Shown in pieces: positions 1 through 8,200 of a stretch of DNA of 13,112 nt. The stretch is taken from the NCBI GenBank assembly GCA_040007095.1, contig JBDTVS010000057.1, positions 1 through 13,112 of the forward strand, in the 5' to 3' direction. Made by a program: the position numbers and the translations under genes. Positions within the stretch are counted from its first letter, which is position 1. Each line of letters starts with the position of its first letter. The stretch comes from JBDTVS01 sp040007095. Its GTDB lineage: Bacteria > Acidobacteriota > Vicinamibacteria > Vicinamibacterales > CAVVIG01. The notes beneath the pieces were generated by a model, which had not been told where the DNA came from, did no database searches, and worked only from the letters and a program-made list of their open reading frames with translations.

Positions 1-52
1 GAGGAGGGATGCCCCGCCCGGAAGACGTCCTAAAGCGTCGGACGCAGGACAC
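1..52. repeat. Left arm of 52-bp inverted repeat (partner 13048-13099)
   Basis: The first 52 bases are the reverse complement of 13048-13099 with a single difference (C at 43, where the partner's complement has T). Agreement stops abruptly after base 52. The arm contains the dyad GCGTC-G-GACGC at 35-45, which the difference breaks in the right-hand copy. It begins at the very first base, so the true repeat probably extends beyond the window. It is non-coding and lies directly upstream of the gene at 104. It is best read as a copy of a dispersed intergenic repeat. A transposon end is possible, but no transposase lies between the arms. Confidence 0.9.
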
Positions 53-84
53 TAGTGTCCTTGCAAGGACGCCCAGGCCGGGCG
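27..84. repeat. Chain of abutting palindromes built on GTCC/GGAC
   Basis: The tetramer GTCC or its complement GGAC occurs at 27-30, 40-43, 47-50, 57-60 and 67-70. These form two overlapping perfect 14-bp palindromes: GGACACTAGTGTCC (47-60) and GTCCTTGCAAGGAC (57-70). A smaller CGCCC/GGGCG hairpin follows at 70-84. Positions 57-60 can pair with either neighbour, so the RNA could adopt alternative hairpins just before the Shine-Dalgarno sequence at 91-96. The part after base 52 is absent from the right-hand repeat copy. Function is unknown; a transcript-end or leader structure is possible. Confidence 0.55.
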
Positions 85-103
85 GACCGTAGGAGGTTGG
101 CAG

Positions 104-955
104 ATGAGATGGAGACTCGGGACGGCTGGCGTGATGGCACTTTTGATGGCGACGCTGGCGCCCTCTCTAGGCGCGCAGTGGCCGGCGTATCCAACACCAG
201 GAGTGCCGCGCACGGCTGATGGCAAGCCGAACCTTGAAGCGCCGGCGCCGCGAACTGCGGATGGCAAAGTAGATTTCTCGGGCGTTTGGATGCGCAACGG
301 CGCGGGTGGTGGTGGTGGCCGGGGCCGCGGCGGGCCACCAGCTCCGACCACGACGCCCGAGGGCATCCCGCTGTCTCAGTTCGGAGAGGTCGCCGGCCGG
401 GGTTACGCGCTTCCGTTCCAGCCGTGGGCGGCTGAGCTGAAGAAGAAGCGGATGGCCGACAACAACAAGGACAACCCCGACGTGTGGTGCCTCCCGATCG
501 GCTTGATGCAGTATCACAATCATGGCCAGCCCAGACAGATGGTGCAGACCAAGAACCTGATCCTCATCACGTACGAGTCCAACTACGGGCTGCGGTACAT
601 CTACATGGACGGCCGGCCGGCACCCAACAACGACCCGGTCCCGTGGTGGTTCGGCTATTCGCGCGGCTGGTTCGAGGGCGACACGCTGGTGGTGGAAACC
701 ACGAACTTCCGCGGCGACGAGAAGGCCGGCTGGCTCGACGTCAACGGCAGCCCGTACTCGGATGCGCTCAAGATGACCGAGCGGTTCCGGCGCCCGAACT
801 TCGGGACGCTCGAGATCGACGTGACCATCGACGACCCGAAGGCCTACACGAAACCGTTCACCGTTCGCGTGAACCAGCGGATCATGGTGGACCAGGAGAT
901 GATCGAGTTCATCTGCAACGAAAACGAGCAGTCCACCGATCACATCCCGAAGTAG
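104..955 (+). CDS. Secreted protein of unknown function, DGK(P/V)D(L/F)SGVW-type acidobacterial family
   Basis: This encodes 283 residues. The ATG is fixed by a strong AGGAGG at 91-96, seven bases upstream. Residues 1-24 are a classical signal peptide (Arg at 2 and 4, hydrophobic core 7-19, likely cleavage near SLGA-Q), so the product is exported. The mature N-terminus carries PRTADGK twice (residues 35-41 and 49-55), the second leading into VDFSGVWMRNG. I recognise this as the signature of a large family of secreted proteins common in Acidobacteriota and annotated only as hypothetical. A Gly/Arg/Pro-rich stretch at about 67-83 looks like a linker. The rest (about 90-283) is beta-rich, with many Trp, Tyr and Asn residues and two cysteines (in DVWCLP and FICNEN). 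No catalytic motif is evident. It converges on the SMP-30-like gene and is probably monocistronic. Confidence 0.85.
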   Translation: MRWRLGTAGVMALLMATLAPSLGAQWPAYPTPGVPRTADGKPNLEAPAPRTADGKVDFSGVWMRNGAGGGGGRGRGGPPAPTTTPEGIPLSQFGEVAGRGYALPFQPWAAELKKKRMADNNKDNPDVWCLPIGLMQYHNHGQPRQMVQTKNLILITYESNYGLRYIYMDGRPAPNNDPVPWWFGYSRGWFEGDTLVVETTNFRGDEKAGWLDVNGSPYSDALKMTERFRRPNFGTLEIDVTIDDPKAYTKPFTVRVNQRIMVDQEMIEFICNENEQSTDHIPK

Positions 956-961
956 CTCTCG

Positions 962-1004
962 CGGAGCCCACTCCTGCCCGACCGGAGGGCGAGAGTGGGC
1001 TCCG
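962..1004. terminator. Long hairpin between convergent genes, likely bidirectional terminator
   Basis: A perfect 12-bp stem, CGGAGCCCACTC at 962-973 with its complement at 993-1004, encloses a second GCCC/GGGC pairing (976-979 with 987-990). It starts six bases after the stop codon at 955 and ends 20 bases before the 3' end of the opposing gene. No T-tract follows on either strand, so it may act with Rho or simply as a 3' stabiliser. The position suits termination of both genes. Confidence 0.7.
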
Positions 1005-1024
1005 GATAGCCGGCAACGTCACGA

Positions 1025-2146
1025 TTATTTGGCGCGGCCTTTGTAGCCTTCGGCAATCATCTGGATCGTGAAGATCTCGTCGAACTGCTGGTTGTTGGCC
1101 ACGCCGTAGAGGGTCTTCTTGTCGGGGCCGCTGAACGCCGCCGTGATCAGCGGCAGCGGCGAGGGAATCTCCCCCAGGAACTTGCCATCCTTGTCGACCA
1201 CCTGGACGCCGCCGCCGCCGGTGGAATAGACGCGGCCCTGGGAGTCAACCGCGCTGCCGTCTCCCCCAACCATGGCGAACTGACGCTCGTTGGTCAGCGA
1301 ACCGTCCGGCTGCACATCGTACGCAACCAGTCCACCTGCGGCGCCGCCACCTCCCCGCGCGGCGCCTGGGGCTGCGCCGGGTGCAGGAGCGGGGGGCGGC
1401 GCGCCGGCTCCGGCTCCGCCGCCGAGTCGGCCAGTGACATAGAGCGTCTTCTCATCGGGACTCAAGATAATGCCGTTGCCGCCGATCGTGCCGTATTTGG
1501 TGACGACACCTTTCGCGTTGGCATAGTGCACTCCGCCCTTCGTGAAATAGACGCCGCCTTTGCTATCGGCCGTCAAGTCGTTCAGCAACGTACTCACGCA
1601 ATCCAACGGGTCGCCCATGAAGCTGTTGGCCAGGCGTTGGCGCTTGGGCGCCAGTTGCCAGATTTCCTGCGGCAGCCCCCGCTGCACGATAAACAGATCA
1701 CCCTTCTTGTTCATCGCGAGCGCTCCGCCGGTATTCGTGTCCGTGTACGGAAAGGACACGTTGCCGTTGCGGTCGAGCTTCAGCACCTTGCTGTCGGAGT
1801 TCTGCGCGAACATCATCCCGCCGTCGGGAGTCGCGACGGGGCCGTCGGCATTGTTGCCCGTGCCGGTCCAGACAGTCTTCCATGTCTGTCCCGCGGCGAT
1901 CACTCCCGGAATGGCGGTCACCGCGTATTCCCTGTGCATGGGAGGAGGCGCCGCAGGTCGACCGGGGCCAACCACGCGCGGGGGAGGCGGATTCTTACAG
2001 TTGGCGGTGACATACGCCTGATACTTCGAGTCGTTGAGGGCCTGCACTCCCGGTCCCGTCTGCGCAGCAGGCGCCGGAGTCTGGGCCGTCACCACGATTG
2101 CGCCGAGACACGTCAGCGCTGCGATCCAAATGCCTGTCGACCTCAT
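1025..2146 (-). CDS. Exported SMP-30/gluconolactonase/LRE-like beta-propeller protein
   Basis: The start is placed at the ATG at 2146, giving 373 residues. An AGGAG lies seven bases upstream, and a signal peptide follows at once (residues 1-22, MRSTGIWIAALTCLGAIVV, then TAQT). Upstream in-frame starts at 2152 and 2206 sit too close to, or beyond, that ribosome site. Family features: a DGPVATPDGG blade start (about residue 101), LLNDLTADSKGGVYFT (about 187-202), NGIILSPDEKTLYVT (about 224-238) and DGSAVDSQGRVY (about 296-307). Relatives are metal-dependent lactonases using Glu, Asn and Asp. The Asn (189) and Asp (296) appear present, but the usual Glu of 'EGP' is Asp here. A 30-residue Gly/Ala/Pro loop (about 242-272) interrupts one blade. 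It is likely a periplasmic lactonase or a non-catalytic propeller; the substrate is unknown. Confidence 0.83.
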   Translation of the reverse strand: MRSTGIWIAALTCLGAIVVTAQTPAPAAQTGPGVQALNDSKYQAYVTANCKNPPPPRVVGPGRPAAPPPMHREYAVTAIPGVIAAGQTWKTVWTGTGNNADGPVATPDGGMMFAQNSDSKVLKLDRNGNVSFPYTDTNTGGALAMNKKGDLFIVQRGLPQEIWQLAPKRQRLANSFMGDPLDCVSTLLNDLTADSKGGVYFTKGGVHYANAKGVVTKYGTIGGNGIILSPDEKTLYVTGRLGGGAGAGAPPPAPAPGAAPGAARGGGGAAGGLVAYDVQPDGSLTNERQFAMVGGDGSAVDSQGRVYSTGGGGVQVVDKDGKFLGEIPSPLPLITAAFSGPDKKTLYGVANNQQFDEIFTIQMIAEGYKGRAK

Positions 2147-2392
2147 ACACATGCTCCTTCGTCCTCCACTAGATTCGTCCTTCGAGTCGAAACCACGCCC
2201 CACCATTGTGTGTCAGGCGTGGTCCTGTTGCGCGCCTCGATCGGGTGGGTCTCTCAGCTTCGAGGTCAACCGCCGAGGTCACCGAGATCACCGAGATCAA
2301 TCTTAACGTTCTACCGCTGCGGTCTCCGCGTTTAACGTCATATTTTCCAACAGGCTCTTTTGCCGGACCACGATAGTCCAAACGACAAGGCT
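2147..2392. other. Intergenic gap between two minus-strand genes
   Basis: These 246 bases hold the ribosome-binding region of the SMP-30-like gene (GGAG just above 2152) and the nonamer repeats described separately. I see no gene in them. Short open frames on both strands here lack ribosome sites and run into neighbouring genes. A minus-strand promoter for the SMP-30-like gene could lie here, but no convincing -35/-10 pair stands out. Confidence 0.6.
2261..2330. repeat. Nine-base periodic intergenic repeats, two arms in opposite orientation
   Basis: Three exact-period nonamers lie at 2273-2299 (CCGAGGTCA, CCGAGATCA, CCGAGATCA), preceded by a related CGAGGTCAA at 2261-2269. Some 15 bases further on, the complementary strand of 2313-2330 reads CGCGGAGAC then CGCAGCGGT, the same type of unit in the other orientation. 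A similar tract lies at 10482-10508. Nine-base A/G-biased repeats of this kind occur between genes in many soil bacteria; their role is not known to me. Confidence 0.7.
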
Positions 2393-2593
2393 CTAGTCTC
2401 GGCCGCCCTGAGCGTCAGGGCGCCAAAGGGCTACCAGACCCACGACGCCGGCCACGATACCAAGCGTGAGCACCACTCGACTCGCCGCCGCCTGAGACGG
2501 AGACTGGTGACTGCCGGTCCAGATCCAGCCGATCGTCGAGACGGCGATGAGGACGGCGATGAACGCCGAGATCACGATGCGGACGCTGTTCAT
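2393..2593 (-). CDS. Small membrane protein with two predicted transmembrane helices
   Basis: This encodes 66 residues. Helix 1 spans about residues 4-25 (VRIVISAFIAVLIAVSTIGW), a short Ser/Gln-rich loop follows, and helix 2 spans about 39-57 (RVVLTLGIVAGVVGLVALW), ending in a charged tail (RPDAQGGRD). The ATG at 2593 is preferred over an in-frame GTG at 2644. In the first 22 codons after the ATG every third base is G or C, while the 17 codons upstream show only about two thirds. The ribosome site is poor for either start. It lies 54 bases downstream of the ICL/PEPM-fold gene on the same strand and is probably co-transcribed. I do not recognise a family. Helix hydrophobicity and codon bias support a real gene. 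Confidence 0.62.
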   Translation of the reverse strand: MNSVRIVISAFIAVLIAVSTIGWIWTGSHQSPSQAAASRVVLTLGIVAGVVGLVALWRPDAQGGRD

Positions 2594-2647
2594 GGCGCGT
2601 CGTAGCGACCTTGCGGCCAGCCGTTTCGCCGTATTGCTACCCACGAG

Positions 2648-3622
2648 TTACTTCACGACGCCGTACTTCTGGGCCCGCGAGAGCCACTCGGCCTGATGGA
2701 TCAATCGGGCCGACAGTTCACGCGGGAGCCGCCATTTGGCGGCCTCGTCAAACGGACCACCTTTGGCTTTCATCTCTTTCAGCGCGATGTACATCGCGCC
2801 GATGCCGATGTCGTCGATGTGGTAGAAGGCCATATCGACGCCCTTGGCGTGCCATTCGGCGGCCTGCCCGCTCGAACCGATCATCAGCGGCTTCTTCAAG
2901 GCGCTCTTCGCGCGCTGCTGCTGATCAAGGGTGTATCCGTTGATGAAGAACGCGTCGGCGCCGGCCTCCGACAGAGCGGTCAGCAGGTCGAGCGTTTCCG
3001 CCTCGGAATAGCCCTTCGCCGGCCTGTCGCAGCGCGCCAGGATCATGGTGCTCCCGTCCCGGCGGGCGTCCACGGCCGCCTTGATCCGGCCGACCATGAC
3101 TTCTTTGGACGCCATCGCGACGCCTTTTCCGCCGTACTCGCTCTCGGGACCCGTCGAATCTTCCAGCATGATCACCGCTGCGCCGCCCCGCTCGAGCTGC
3201 TGAACGGTGCGATAGGTGGTCACCGGGCTGCCGCCGCCGTTTTCGCCGTCCGCCACGATGGGCAGGTCGGTGTTCGACATCACGTGCGTTTCGTAGTCGA
3301 TGACTTCCTGGACGGTCTGGATGCTCGTGTTCGGCAGCGCGTTCCTCGCGGCCATGCCGCTCCCGCCCATGAAGCCGCCATGAAACCCCTCTAGTTCACA
3401 CAACCGCGCCAGCATGATGCTTTCCACGACCGGAAGCAGGAGCGGCTGCCCGGTGGCAAGAGCGGCGCGAAAACGTGCGCCCTTGCTCGTCGGCGCTGCG
3501 GTATTCCGACTCTGGGCCTGTGCCGCCGCCACCTGGGGAAGGGCCGTCGCCCCGAGGAGGCTACCCGCCGCCAGCCCGGCGTCCTTGAGAAATCCACGCC
3601 GGCTCTGCTCTTCGTTGGACAT
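2648..3622 (-). CDS. Tat-exported isocitrate lyase/PEP mutase superfamily protein
   Basis: This encodes 324 residues. The start ATG is preceded by GAGAGGA about eight bases upstream. The N-terminus SRRGFLKDAGLAAG (residues 7-20), followed by a hydrophobic stretch and an Ala-rich cleavage region, is a twin-arginine signal, implying export of a folded, probably metal-loaded protein. The body has the TIM-barrel landmarks of the superfamily (PEP mutase, oxaloacetate hydrolase, methylisocitrate lyase): a Gly-rich start (HGGFMGGSGMAARN, 81-94), the metal-binding loop VADGENGGG (123-131; second Asp of the usual DxD replaced by Glu127), ED at 154-155 and ARCD at 196-199. The lyase catalytic loop (K-[KR]-C-G-H) is absent; SEYGGKG (161-167) stands there, so lyase chemistry is unlikely. 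Members without that Cys cleave or hydrolyse C-C or C-P bonds in oxaloacetate- or PEP-like compounds. It heads a probable minus-strand unit with the small membrane protein. Exact reaction unknown. Confidence 0.85.
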   Translation of the reverse strand: MSNEEQSRRGFLKDAGLAAGSLLGATALPQVAAAQAQSRNTAAPTSKGARFRAALATGQPLLLPVVESIMLARLCELEGFHGGFMGGSGMAARNALPNTSIQTVQEVIDYETHVMSNTDLPIVADGENGGGSPVTTYRTVQQLERGGAAVIMLEDSTGPESEYGGKGVAMASKEVMVGRIKAAVDARRDGSTMILARCDRPAKGYSEAETLDLLTALSEAGADAFFINGYTLDQQQRAKSALKKPLMIGSSGQAAEWHAKGVDMAFYHIDDIGIGAMYIALKEMKAKGGPFDEAAKWRLPRELSARLIHQAEWLSRAQKYGVVK

Positions 3623-3918
3623 GTGAGTATTCCTCTCAGCTGTCGAACTATCCGGGCCAGTCTTCGAGCCGCGGGGCCGCAGTACACTTCACGTCAGTCG
3701 TCGTCGAGCAGAGTATAGAGCCGGTCACGGACACACGCCACCTCGATTGCCTCTTCTCGTCACGACGCTCCATCGGTTCGCGACCAGCCATGACCTGCTG
3801 TCGACGGCCGCCTTGTATGCCGGCGACGTCCTTTCAACAGAGCGGCACGCCGACTATGATGCTCCGCATTGCCCGTGGTACGTCCGAGCGACACGCCAGT
3901 CGGAAGGAATGCGCGACC
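3623..3918. other. Divergent intergenic region (ICL/PEPM-fold gene / dihaem cytochrome)
   Basis: This 296-base region separates two divergently transcribed genes and should carry both promoters. The ribosome site of the minus-strand gene lies at about 3630-3637, and GGAAGGA for the cytochrome at about 3902-3908. An open frame continues upstream of 3919 in the cytochrome frame, but it reads a Cys/Arg-rich, non-protein-like sequence and has no ribosome site. TATAGA at 3714-3719 is a possible -10 without a good -35. No tRNA or small RNA is recognisable. Confidence 0.55.
3833..3860 (+). promoter_or_regulatory. Candidate sigma70-type promoter for the dihaem cytochrome gene
   Basis: TTCAAC (3833-3838) and TATGAT (3855-3860) are separated by 16 bases. 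The -10 matches TATAAT at five of six positions, but the -35 matches only weakly. Transcription would begin near 3867, giving a leader of about 50 bases to the ATG at 3919. This rests on pattern only. Confidence 0.3.
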
Positions 3919-5145
3919 ATGACCAAGACACAGGTGTTGAGACCCCGCAGATCGGTTCCAACGCAGGCAGCCGCCGCGATTCTGGGAATCCTTGCGACCG
4001 CCGGAGTGGCAGCCGGCCAGCAGCCGTCCCGGACACCTGCCGGGGCCGCAATCGGGCAGGCGCCGGCCAGGACGATTCAAGTGCTCACCGACGTTCCCAC
4101 GGCGCAGATGATTCCCACGATGCGGGTCATCTCCGCCTCGCTCGGCGTGGAGTGCGAGTTCTGTCACGAAACCAATCGCACGCTCAACACCGAGAAGAAG
4201 GACGTCGCCCGCAAGATGATGACGATGACGCTGGCGCTGAACAAAGCATCGTTCGGCGACTCGCTCAGGGTGACCTGCTTCACCTGCCATCGCGGCAGCA
4301 GCACTCCCCTCGCCACTCCCACGCCGACCGGGCAATACACCGCGCTTGGCGTTGGCGTGCTGTTCAAAGGCAACGGCTCGCCCGTGCCCGGCGGACAGGA
4401 TGCGGTGCTGTCGGAACGGTTTCGCGAGTACGTCGCCAAAGAGAAGTCCTCGCTCCCGCCCCCCGAACAGATTCTCTCCACCTACATCAATGCGCTCGGC
4501 GGCGAGCAGGCGCTCCGGCGGATTACCGCGCGCAAGATCACCGCGACGACGGAAGTGCCGGCCGACGTGCGAGCCGTCGGCCCCGCCGTTCACGCGCTGA
4601 CGCAGCAGTATTTCAAGGCGCCCAATCAGTGGGTCATCACATCGCAGTCGGCCAGCGGCACGACATCATCCGGGTTCGATGGGACGGTGGCATGGCGTCA
4701 GGATGCCAGGGGTGTGGTCGCGGAAGTGACCGGCGCCGTGCCTGCGCCACCGTTGTCGCGGGTGAAGCGCACTGCAGATTTCTACGAGCCCTTGAACCTG
4801 AAACAGGCCTATCCACGGATGATCACGCGCGGCACGGCCAAAGTACGCGACCGCGACGCCTATCTCATCGTCGGCTATCCTGACGGCGACCTGCCCGAGC
4901 AGCTCTTTTTCGATACGCAGACCGGGTTGCTCCTGCGCAGGGGCACCGCGACGGCCACGGCGCTCGGGGAATACGCGGTGCAGACTGATTACGACGATTA
5001 CCGCGAAGTCGGCGGCGTGAAGATTCCCTATCTTGTCCGCACCATCGGCATCAGTCCTGCCGACGGCGTGACGACGCAGATCGAGAAGGTGGACATCAAC
5101 CCGCAGCTCGATGCCGGCCTGTTCATCAAGCCGATCTCGAAATAG
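3919..5145 (+). CDS. Exported dihaem c-type cytochrome (reaction-centre cytochrome subunit-like) fused to a LolA-like domain
   Basis: This encodes 408 residues. The ATG at 3919 follows GGAAGGA at about ten bases and opens a signal peptide (MTKTQVLRPRRSV, then an Ala/Ile/Leu core to about residue 32). Two haem sites are visible: C79-E-F-C82-H83 and C120-F-T-C123-H124. Each follows a Met-bearing helix (M68 before SLGVECEFCH; MMTM at about 100-103), the spacing seen in the photosynthetic reaction-centre cytochrome-subunit family, where Met is the sixth ligand. That family has four haems in phototrophs; short two-haem forms are frequent in non-phototrophic Acidobacteriota. From about residue 180 (PEQILSTYINALGGEQALRRI) to the end, the protein resembles the LolA/MucB-like lipoprotein-binding fold, with YDDYREVGGVKIPYLVRT near the C-terminus. 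It is probably periplasmic and electron-carrying. Partners are unknown; no oxidoreductase gene adjoins it. Confidence 0.85.
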   Translation: MTKTQVLRPRRSVPTQAAAAILGILATAGVAAGQQPSRTPAGAAIGQAPARTIQVLTDVPTAQMIPTMRVISASLGVECEFCHETNRTLNTEKKDVARKMMTMTLALNKASFGDSLRVTCFTCHRGSSTPLATPTPTGQYTALGVGVLFKGNGSPVPGGQDAVLSERFREYVAKEKSSLPPPEQILSTYINALGGEQALRRITARKITATTEVPADVRAVGPAVHALTQQYFKAPNQWVITSQSASGTTSSGFDGTVAWRQDARGVVAEVTGAVPAPPLSRVKRTADFYEPLNLKQAYPRMITRGTAKVRDRDAYLIVGYPDGDLPEQLFFDTQTGLLLRRGTATATALGEYAVQTDYDDYREVGGVKIPYLVRTIGISPADGVTTQIEKVDINPQLDAGLFIKPISK

Positions 5146-5153
5146 TGTCGCGG

Positions 5154-5169
5154 TCCGGCTCACGCCGGA
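5154..5169 (+). terminator. Small hairpin after the cytochrome gene
   Basis: A perfect six-base stem TCCGGC/GCCGGA with loop TCAC begins nine bases after the stop codon and is followed by ATATTA. The short, GC-rich stem and A/T tail fit a weak intrinsic terminator for the plus-strand gene. Confidence 0.5.
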
Positions 5170-5233
5170 ATATTACCTGCCCGTTTGAAGGGCGCTGGGC
5201 CTGAGAAGCACTACGGTGGTCCCGTGTATGTGC

Positions 5234-5261
5234 AGGGCTGGGCCGTGGTTGGCCCAGCCCT
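5234..5261. terminator. Perfect 11-bp hairpin between convergent cytochrome and receptor genes
   Basis: AGGGCTGGGCC at 5234-5244 pairs perfectly with 5251-5261 across the loop GTGGTT. It lies eight bases beyond the 3' end of the receptor gene and about 90 bases beyond the cytochrome stop codon. It is the strongest dyad in the gap and suits termination of the receptor transcript, possibly of both. No T-run follows. Confidence 0.7.
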
Positions 5262-5268
5262 GATCCGA

Positions 5269-8200
5269 TCAGAAGTTCAGCGTGACGTTCAATCGCGCGA
5301 GTCGCGGCGACGCGATCGCGGTCGGTGTCAGCCACGCAGCGCCGTCGGTCCGCTGCTCGTAGGTCTGCTGATAGCTGGTGGTGACGTTCGAGTTGAACAG
5401 GTTGTACAAGTCGATGCCGACGTCCATGCGCCTGCCTGCGAACTTGATGATCTTGGCGAAGCGCATGTCGACCAGGTTGATGCGGTTCAGCGTATAGAGC
5501 ACGCCCGGGTTCAGCAGGTTCACGGTGGTCGTCCCCGTCGCGAGCGCGTTGGCGGGAAGGCGGCCGAGCGACTGCACGATGAGGGTGTTCGGAACGACGT
5601 AATTCGCGGCCAGCGACAGCCCGTTGGTAGCCACGCCTCCGCCGGGAGCCACTTCGAGCGACCGCATGCTGGCGCTGACCAGCACGCCGACCTTGGGGAG
5701 CGTGTACGAGGCGAGGCCCTTGAACGAGGTCGACCACTTTTCCGTGACGGCGCAGGAATCGACCCGAGCCGTGCCCAGGAGCTCCGGCAACGCTTTTGTC
5801 ACGTCACAGTTGTTCCGAACTGCGCGTCCCGTGCTGGTGCCGCCCTGCACGGTGAGACCGTTGGCCAACCGTGCCGTCGCGGTGAAGTCGCCACCCTGCC
5901 AGTACGACGTGCGCGCGCTGCCGTAGTCGGTTTCGCTCGTCATGTAGTTCTGCGCGCCCCGCGCGTTTGCCGCCGGCGTAATGGCGACGAAGGACGCCGT
6001 GCCGCCGCCGCCCGGCAGGTTGGCGTGCTGCGGAACGGCAATAGCGTAGGAGTCGTAGTCGGCCGCCGTTGTCAGCACGTTGTCCGTGACGAAGAAGTTT
6101 CCCCACCAGCGGCGCGTGTAGCCGGCTTCGATCGACACCCGCGGCAGGAGCTCGTGCTGCACGGAGGCGCCGAACTGCCAGTCGTAGGGACGGACTCCCC
6201 AGCCGCCGAGAATCGCGGGATTGACGGTCGTGCTGTTTGGATTGGCGTTGCCGAAATTGAGGTTGTTGCCGCCGACCGACGCGCACAGGTCCCCGCCGGT
6301 GGCGAGGTTGTTCTGCGCTGCCGGGTTCAGCAGGTCGCAGTCCACGGCGTAGTTGCCGTTGCCGTCGGTCCAGCCGCGGGCCGCGCTGCCGGCGCCTGAA
6401 CCGATGCGCGTGACGATGCGCGCGGCCGGATTGTTGGAGCTGTAGATGACGTCGGCCGTCGCCGCCTCGAGGTACCTGCCGGCGTTGATCTTGATCGCGG
6501 TCTTGCCGTTGCCTCGCACGTCGTAGGCCATCCCGAGGCGCGGCGTGATGTCGTTGTAGCCGCGCACGCTGACGATTTCACCGAAAGAAATCGGCAGCGG
6601 GTTGAAGCGCGACGTGCCCGTGGCGCCATTGCCGTCGGCCGGCGCCCAGCTCCACGCGCGGTCGAAGCGTACGGCACCTTGCAGCGTCAGCCGCCCGGCC
6701 GTCCACTGGTCCTGAGCGAACATCCCGAACGTCTCCGTGCGATCGTGCTGATCCCAGCGGGGTGCCAGGAAATACGAGACGCTGATCGGCACCTGATTGT
6801 TGAACGTGTAGCGCAATTGCGTGTTGTTCGGCACGCGCCCGTTGTGCACCGCCGAGAAGTAGCCCTGGTAGCCGACCTTCAGGTTATGTGCACCCGTCAC
6901 GTAGGACAGTGCTGCACGCCACGCCGATTGCAGCGCCTTGTTGTCGTTGAAGCCGAAATCGAGCGGATCGAACACCCCGCGATAGGTGAATTGCGGACGG
7001 CCGTAGATGCCGCTCTGCTCGGTGACCGGAATGAGGTTCATCAACCCGTCGGGCGCCGCCATGCCGAACCTCGCGTAGTCGTACGCGAATCGGGAGAATC
7101 CCGCCTCGAGCAGGAGCCGGCTGTTGATCGGGGCCGAATACGTGAGCTGGGTGGTGTTGTACGGGAAGTCGTGATAGCCGGGGAATGATTCCGGCGACAC
7201 GGTATCGGCGCCGAATGTCCGCCCGGACCCGACCCAATCGGAACCCGCCTGACGACAGCCCGCGCCGTTTCCGGTCAGCGACGATCCGCTGCACCGGTGC
7301 TGGTAATCGTGCGAGAACGTCACCCGGTTGCGTGGGGAGATCTGGGCCGTCAAACGGCCGGCGTAGATCTGGCGCGACTCCGTGTTGCGGGCCTCGATCG
7401 ACGGATTCGCCGCGTAATCCCAATGCGACGCGTCGCCGGCAAAGCGGTTCGCGAAAATCCCGTCGACGACGGCAGCATTGCCCCAGTTGCGGACGTTGGT
7501 AAAGAACCAGAGGCGGTCCTTCTTGACCGGGCCGCCGAGGCTTCCGCTCACATCCCAGTTCTTGCGGAGCGTGGGCGGCTGCGTGATGCCGAAGCTGCGC
7601 AGTTGGTCGTCGACGTTGTTGGACGTCGCCCAATCACCAGCGGTGCTGAAGAACCCCGCGCCACGGAACTGGTTGCCGCCCGATTTGGGAACGATGTTGA
7701 TCATCGGCCCGCCGGTCTCGGATTCGCCCAGGCCGCCCGAAATGAGCACCTGCATTTCCTCTGCGTTCGCGATGTCGTAGGTCACGTCCGAAACGCCGCC
7801 GCCGCCGAAGGGCGCGGCCACCGTCAGCCCATTGGTCGTCAACCGGCCTTCGCCGCTGGCGCCGCCGTGCGCGGTGAAGAACATCATGCTCGGCGTGGTC
7901 GGCGCGCTGTTTGCGCCGCCCCCCGCCACACCGCCGATATTCAGCGCCGGAACCGCTGCCAGCGCGCCGCCATAGCCTCGCGTCGCCGGCAGCGTGTTCA
8001 ACGTTTCATTGTTCAGCACCACCTCGCGGCGCACCGACTGCGTGTCGACGACGGGCGCCTCTCCGGAGACGGTGACGGTTTCCTGCAGCCCTCCGACGCG
8101 CAAATCGACATTGACCTGGATGACGCCGGAGCCTGACACCGCCAGGCCTTCGCGTTTCACGGTGCTGAAACCTGAGAGCGAAAAGGTCACCACATAGGTG

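Noticed and set aside
167..943. Minus-strand open frame opposite the first secreted protein
   Set aside because: The plus-strand gene has a signal peptide, a strong ribosome site and family motifs; this frame has none.
2261..2330. CRISPR array
   Set aside because: The repeats are nine bases long with no spacers, and no cas gene is nearby.
1526..2335. Plus-strand frames opposite the SMP-30-like gene
   Set aside because: They lack domains and ribosome sites, and the minus-strand propeller explains the coding signal.
2169..2381. Short minus-strand frame in the gap before the SMP-30-like gene
   Set aside because: It runs through the nonamer repeats, has no ribosome site and encodes no recognisable fold.
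3747..4883. A 378-codon plus-strand frame overlapping the cytochrome gene
   Set aside because: It lies in another frame across the CxxCH-encoding region, gives Arg/Asp/His-rich sequence with no domain, and lacks a ribosome site.
5185..6399. A 404-codon plus-strand open frame antisense to the receptor
   Set aside because: It mirrors the receptor gene, has no ribosome site, and reads Arg/Val/Gly-rich sequence typical of the complement of a GC-rich gene.
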